9,480 nt of DNA from Omnitrophica bacterium RIFOXYB12_FULL_50_7 (GTDB lineage Bacteria > Omnitrophota > Omnitrophia > Omnitrophales > Aquincolibacteriaceae), in the NCBI GenBank assembly GCA_001804345.1, contig MHFU01000025.1:1-9480 (forward strand), given 5' to 3'. Below, in pieces: positions 5,846 to 9,480 of the stretch; positions within the stretch are counted from its first letter, which is position 1, and every line of letters begins with the position of its first letter. A program made the position numbers and the translations under genes. The notes beneath the pieces were generated by a model. The model was not told the DNA's origin. It was given only the letters and a program-made list of their open reading frames with translations, and did no database searches.

Positions 5846-5988
5846 CATCCTATTTTAAAATCCAGCTCGTTCAATCCAAATTCGAGAGGGAAGCGATCTA
5901 TGAAACAGAGCCCGGACAGAATTTCAAAAATAATGATTTTTACCGTAGCGGTCCTTTTTTTCTCGTCGCAGTTAAGCGGAGGGGCCGC
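5827..5988 (+). repeat. Second copy of the shared block, spacer plus signal peptide
   Basis: This stretch aligns with 8442-8604 almost without gaps (a single base difference in spacer length). It begins in the last codons of the HEXXH/Ig gene (ACC-AGCGCGGA-AATAAC), runs through the spacer (ATTTTAAAAT-CAG, TTCAATC), the ribosome binding site and ATGAAACAGAGCCCG, and ends after GCAGTTAAGCGG-GGGG inside the signal peptide. The inner 35 bases also match the region before ATG 3896. In this copy the fossil stop codon is altered (GAA where the others have TAA). Confidence 0.8.
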
Positions 5989-8386
5989 TCTTGCCTTGGA
6001 CACGAATGTTGATCCTGCCAAACAGGCGGCGTGGGAAACCGCGCAAGCCGAAGCAGCTAAGCGGATCGCGGACTTCGATGCCGCCGTGAAGACGGGAAAA
6101 CCCGAACGGATCCGCAAGGCAGGTCTGAACCTGCAATCCGATCCTATGGCCGTGCAGAAGCTCAACCAGGCCGGTCGTACCGATCTGATTGAGGCCCACA
6201 ACCAGGTGACGGAGAAGATCAAGACGGGAGCGAAAGAGAACATCCGGGAGAACATGGCCAAGGAATGGAACAAGACACATCCGAATGAGAAACCGATCAC
6301 AAAGAAAGATGTCGAGATCTACGAGCCGACGAATTACAAAGACCCGTCGGCCAAACCCAAGAGCGGTCAGGATTGGGACGTTACGGTGCGGGTGAAGGGT
6401 AAAGATGTGCCTCCCGCCCAATCACAGAAGGTCGTCGAGAAATCCTACTATGACGCCGCGGGAGGGGAAAAAACTTTTGGGAAGCGTGCTCCGGGTGTAA
6501 CCACAGAACAGGCCGCGGCCGCAGCCGCGCATAAGCAAGCGGTTGAGGTGACGCACGGGAAAAGCACCGAGGCTTACAATGAGCCGGAGAAGATCCTCGG
6601 CACCAAGACTGCAAAACCGGATGCCGGGAAAAAGCTCAGCGATGCCGAGCAATTGACGCATGCCATTGAGAACAAGAGCAACCTGTCGAGAAACAAGGCG
6701 GCCGAGGCCACCAAGGCCGGCGATTCTGTCGAAGCCGTAAGGCAAGAGACCGAGCAGATGCGGCAAGCGTCGAAGCAGTACGACAAAATTACCAAGTCGC
6801 GTGTCGAGGCCACCGGTGGCAAGGTGCATTCGCAGGTCGAGGAGGGGATGAACATCGTGCGTGACGCGGGCGCGGGGAAAATTTCTCCGGAGCAGGCGCG
6901 GGCAGAACTTGCGAAAATGGGTGAGACGCCCGAGTCCATCATTAGCAAGGCTTCCGGCCAGGCTCAAGCCGCCCAGACACTCAAGCCGTCAGGCACATCT
7001 CCCGAGACGGTAAAGGGCCCGGGATCTGCACCGGAACCCAAGGGCAAGACTACCCCGGTCGAAGGACCCGAAGCTCCCAAAGTTAAAGGCTCTGGAGTGG
7101 AGCCGCCAAGCACTGCGTCGAAGGCGCTGAAGGCTGCCGGAACAGTCATGATCGGCGTTGATATTGGGTCGACGGCGCAGGACACCAAAGAAGACCTTAA
7201 GAAAGGGGACTACAAAGGGGCGGCAACCAAGGTATTTGAAGGCGTGGCGAATACGGTAACTGCCGGCGAATATGGAGCGATCAAGACGGGCTTGGAAAAA
7301 AATGCCGACATGACCGAGGCCCAAAAGCAGATCGCCAATGCCAACAAGCAGAATGAAGCGGCCTACGACCTGCAGGCGGAAAAGAAACTGCGTGAAGCGC
7401 ATGTGAGCCGCGATGAAATAACACGAATCATGGATGCCAAGGCAAAAGGCGATGAGTCCGCGCTGGAAGATAAGTTCAAAGAGTTGGGTGTCAAAGCCCC
7501 TGAGAAGATCGTGGAAAAGGGCCCGGTGGGTGATGATACGGCCGCGGAACGGGCTGTCGAAGTCGGTAAGGGTATGGTTGAGAGCGCTCAGAAAGCCGGA
7601 ACATTCGTGAAAGAAACCGGCCAGGACCTCAAGGAGATCACCACCGGCATGACGGAGAAGGGTGTCGCGGCCGAGGTCGCTCACCAGACAAAGGAAAATA
7701 TCGGAGACGCGTACGGGACCTATCAGGAAAATAAGAAGGCCGGACAGACGACGGAGGATTTCAAGCAGAGCGTGAAGGATCGCCTGCTCGCCAAGGGCGC
7801 GACTCCGGAGGGCGCTCAAAAGGTCGCCGATGCCCTGGTGGACAAGGGCGATTCATCGAAGATGAAAAAACTCGAGGAGCTCCTGGATAAAAAAAATAAG
7901 GAAAAAGCCGCGGCGGACGAGGCTGCCGCCAAAGAAAGGCGTAAAAAAGCCAAGAAGAAAGAATCCAAAAAAGAAATCCGCGAAGAAAAAGAAGAAGCTG
8001 AGGAAGCTCCGGTCCCGAAAGGGAACGAAAAAATACTCGAGGCAGTCACACCGGCCAGGGTGACGGCTGTCGCAAAATTCGATACCGATGCGAGTTATAT
8101 GGAATTTAAAAATATCGTTACCACGACGATCGTTATCAGTTTCTGGAATTTGGGAGAATATGCGGCTGGCTACGACCGGGTAAGCGTAAAGACAACTGAC
8201 ACGGCGTCGCTGAATGGCGCCACGGAGACAAACGAATCGACCGGCACCTTCAGCGGAGGTCCCAACGGTGTTTTCAGCTTTTCCGGCGGGCAATGCCGGC
8301 TGGTCAACGGAGCCACGATCTCGCTGCCAGACGGGAAAAATGCCGTTGTGCAAAACCCCGAGGCCTTTAAGGACTGGCCCAAATAA
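5900..8386 (+). CDS. Large secreted Ala/Lys/Glu-rich helical protein, unknown function
   Basis: An 828-residue exported protein; I do not recognise a family. The signal peptide is residues 1-33 (core MIFTVAVLFFSSQL, cleavage near ALA/LD). Residues 34-360 are mostly charged helix, including a six-Ala run in TTEQAAAAAAHKQ near 205-215 and repeated ETEQMRQ-type heptads suggesting coiled coil. A Pro/Gly-rich linker spans about 363-405. A short hydrophobic patch (409-425, KAAGTVMIGVDIG) could be membrane-active or buried. More helical segments follow, then a Lys/Glu-rich low-complexity stretch (656-710). The end (716-828) is different: beta-rich, with TGTFSGGPNGVFSFSGG and SLPDGKNAV, and looks like a folded surface domain. 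Possible roles are an envelope scaffold, an adhesin, or a toxin-like effector; none is shown. The start is ATG 5900 with GAGAGGGA upstream. Neighbours on both sides code for HEXXH proteins, and the one downstream shares its signal peptide. Confidence 0.7.
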   Translation: MKQSPDRISKIMIFTVAVLFFSSQLSGGAALALDTNVDPAKQAAWETAQAEAAKRIADFDAAVKTGKPERIRKAGLNLQSDPMAVQKLNQAGRTDLIEAHNQVTEKIKTGAKENIRENMAKEWNKTHPNEKPITKKDVEIYEPTNYKDPSAKPKSGQDWDVTVRVKGKDVPPAQSQKVVEKSYYDAAGGEKTFGKRAPGVTTEQAAAAAAHKQAVEVTHGKSTEAYNEPEKILGTKTAKPDAGKKLSDAEQLTHAIENKSNLSRNKAAEATKAGDSVEAVRQETEQMRQASKQYDKITKSRVEATGGKVHSQVEEGMNIVRDAGAGKISPEQARAELAKMGETPESIISKASGQAQAAQTLKPSGTSPETVKGPGSAPEPKGKTTPVEGPEAPKVKGSGVEPPSTASKALKAAGTVMIGVDIGSTAQDTKEDLKKGDYKGAATKVFEGVANTVTAGEYGAIKTGLEKNADMTEAQKQIANANKQNEAAYDLQAEKKLREAHVSRDEITRIMDAKAKGDESALEDKFKELGVKAPEKIVEKGPVGDDTAAERAVEVGKGMVESAQKAGTFVKETGQDLKEITTGMTEKGVAAEVAHQTKENIGDAYGTYQENKKAGQTTEDFKQSVKDRLLAKGATPEGAQKVADALVDKGDSSKMKKLEELLDKKNKEKAAADEAAAKERRKKAKKKESKKEIREEKEEAEEAPVPKGNEKILEAVTPARVTAVAKFDTDASYMEFKNIVTTTIVISFWNLGEYAAGYDRVSVKTTDTASLNGATETNESTGTFSGGPNGVFSFSGGQCRLVNGATISLPDGKNAVVQNPEAFKDWPK

Positions 8387-8515
8387 AACCAAGGGCAGCA
8401 TCGATTTTCAACGGGATGCGTGTTGAGTTTTAGAATGTATTGACCCAGCGCGGAGAATAACAATCCCATTTTAAAATTCAGTTCGTTCAATCAAAACTCA
8501 AGAGGTAAACGATCC
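8387..8515. other. Spacer carrying the duplicated block
   Basis: The first part (8387-8441) shows no gene. A weak GCATC/GATGC pairing at about 8398-8418 has no T-run and is not a convincing terminator. From 8442 on the spacer is the third copy of the shared gene-start block. Unlike the other two junctions, the block here is not attached to the end of the preceding gene but sits 55 bases beyond its stop. Confidence 0.6.
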
Positions 8516-8604
8516 ATGAAACAGAGCCCGAGCAGTGTCGCTAAGTCCATCGCTTTTATTGCCGCCGTCCTTTTTTTTATGGTGCAGTTAAGCGGTGGGG
8601 TCAC
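8442..8604 (+). repeat. Third copy of the shared block, spacer plus signal peptide
   Basis: This is the partner of 5827-5988. Its inner 35 bases (8481-8515) match the block before ATG 5900 at 28 of 35 positions and the block before ATG 3896 at 25 of 35, by hand count. Read in the frame of the membrane protein's tail, it still spells VQSKLKR followed by TAA at 8506-8508, parallel to IQSKFKG and TAA in that gene. Read across its start, it also contains a non-coding echo of the last codons of the HEXXH/Ig gene. Confidence 0.8.
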
Positions 8605-9480
8605 AGCCGTCGAAGACGAAAATATAAGAGGCGCTAATCCTCCCGTCAATCCTCCCGCGGGATCGGATCTTTCTTCGATGGAAGAGAGCGCGCACTTCAG
8701 GGTTTTTTACGACAAGAACCAATGGCCCACGGTGGGGCCTAATAATGCTCCGAAAGAGCTGCAAGATCCGGTGAAATTCGCCAAAGAGGTCGGGACTTAT
8801 CTGGACCACGCCTGGGACGAGTATCACAAGAACGGCTATCCACGACCCCACGAGGAAGAGTGTAAAGCCTGGGATTCGATAAGAACCGTACCCTCCTCGA
8901 TCCCTTATCCCCCAAGAATAGACGTTACTATAGATCCCCGTGCCATTGAGTCCGAAACGGGCACCCTGTCAGGCAAAATCACCCTGAAGTTCGACTATGA
9001 ATCTATGGACCAGGTGCGTCACGACGCTGCCCATGAGGCATTCCATACATTCCAACAGAGCCTTTTCTACACGCTCTCTTCTTTGGCGCAACAGGGATAT
9101 GTCGCACGGCACTGGTGGATGGAGGCCACGGCGGATTACGCGGGCGACAAGGTTGCCTGGGGCGGTCTTGGTACTATGGCCAAGCCGAATCTGGATTACT
9201 TCAAAGCGCCTCTTAATACGACGGATAATGTGCACGACTATGCCACGTCGCGTTTTATTGATTATTTGGTAAGTCAAAAGGGTGTTGATTTCAAGGTAAT
9301 GTGGGACGCCTCGATCGCCAATTCAAGCGATAACATGGTTGCTTTTCTGGAAACTTATTTATTGAATACAACATCGAACACATTGCACGATCACTACAAG
9401 GGATTTGCCGAATATATGCTCTTTGACGGTTCCAGTCCTCTGGAAATTCACAAAGCCAGTAGTTTGGCCGGGGTGGTCGC
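8516..9480 (+). CDS. Secreted gluzincin-like HEXXH peptidase (3' end beyond window)
   Basis: The frame is open from ATG 8516 to the last base, giving 321 residues with no stop. The signal peptide (1-31, core IAFIAAVLFFMVQL) is homologous to that of the previous gene: both start MKQSP and share AVLFF and QLSGG. A Pro/Asn linker (39-50) leads to a domain beginning ESAHFRVFYD, with helix, RIDVTIDP and then AAHEAFHTFQ: His173-Glu174-Ala175-Phe176-His177 is a HEXXH zinc site. WWMEATADYAGD supplies Glu203, 26 residues on, a suitable third ligand as in gluzincins. This order (HF-x-V-x-Y start, VT strand, HEXXH, then W-x-E-A-x-A) is typical of secreted peptidase domains in large surface proteins. More domains may lie beyond the edge. 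The ribosome binding site is AAGAGGT (8500-8506). It is probably expressed with the preceding secreted genes. Confidence 0.75.
   Translation, partial: MKQSPSSVAKSIAFIAAVLFFMVQLSGGVTAVEDENIRGANPPVNPPAGSDLSSMEESAHFRVFYDKNQWPTVGPNNAPKELQDPVKFAKEVGTYLDHAWDEYHKNGYPRPHEEECKAWDSIRTVPSSIPYPPRIDVTIDPRAIESETGTLSGKITLKFDYESMDQVRHDAAHEAFHTFQQSLFYTLSSLAQQGYVARHWWMEATADYAGDKVAWGGLGTMAKPNLDYFKAPLNTTDNVHDYATSRFIDYLVSQKGVDFKVMWDASIANSSDNMVAFLETYLLNTTSNTLHDHYKGFAEYMLFDGSSPLEIHKASSLAGVV

Noticed and set aside
6989..7819. 276-codon opposite-strand ORF under the large helical gene
   Set aside because: Long antisense frames are expected opposite Lys/Glu/Ala-rich coding DNA. The translation is a Leu/Arg/Phe-rich mix with no coherent domain.
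7816..8049. Opposite-strand Ser/Phe-rich ORF that looks like a membrane protein
   Set aside because: Its Ser/Phe/Leu composition is simply the complement of the Lys/Glu low-complexity region on the + strand.
8398..8418. Possible terminator after the large secreted gene
   Set aside because: Only a 5-bp GCATC/GATGC stem with a long loop and no T-run.
1..9480. CRISPR array, tRNA, rRNA or transposase
   Set aside because: No regularly spaced short repeats, cloverleaf, rRNA-like stretch or transposase motif was seen by eye on either strand.

Overview
The window looks like accessory or envelope-related chromosome from a Gram-negative bacterium of moderate-to-high GC. The evidence is two adjacent outer-membrane beta-barrel-type proteins and a run of proteins with Sec signal peptides. 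All convincing genes are on the + strand and no RNA gene, transposase or CRISPR array was seen. The lineage cannot be fixed from sequence alone. The mix of poorly characterised secreted proteins would fit an uncultured phylum such as Omnitrophota or a relative, but that is only a guess.

Layout. Positions 1-165 hold the 3' end of a gene for a Tyr/Cys/Pro-rich envelope-type protein. Six bases later comes a predicted outer-membrane protein of the SphA / phenol-MetA-degradation-like group (172-1254), then a second barrel-type protein of the group often annotated as 'neuromedin U'/transporter (1307-2179). The next roughly 415 bases contain no normal-sized gene. They hold two micro-ORFs in the same frame, one with a very strong ribosome binding site, and a perfect 13-bp palindrome. 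A secreted SNase-fold protein (2596-3174) follows, which lacks the usual catalytic glutamate.

From 3307 to the right edge lies a second cluster: a small membrane protein with a PH-like tail (3307-3888), a secreted HEXXH protein with two tandem Ig-like repeats (3896-5845), an 828-residue secreted Ala/Lys/Glu-rich protein of unknown function (5900-8386), and a secreted gluzincin-like HEXXH protein cut by the window edge (8516 onward).

The most interesting signal is in this second cluster. The 35 bases before the ATG of its last three genes align without gaps in all three places. For the last two genes the similarity extends to about 160 bases, from the last codons of the preceding reading frame through the whole signal peptide. 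In the first copy these bases are the coding tail of the PH-like gene, so the two later spacers look like fossil gene ends carried along by duplication. The cluster therefore seems to have grown by duplicating an export and expression cassette (spacer, ribosome binding site, signal peptide) and attaching different secreted bodies to it. Two of these bodies are predicted zinc peptidases flanking a large helical protein that could be a substrate, partner or effector. That functional link is inference.
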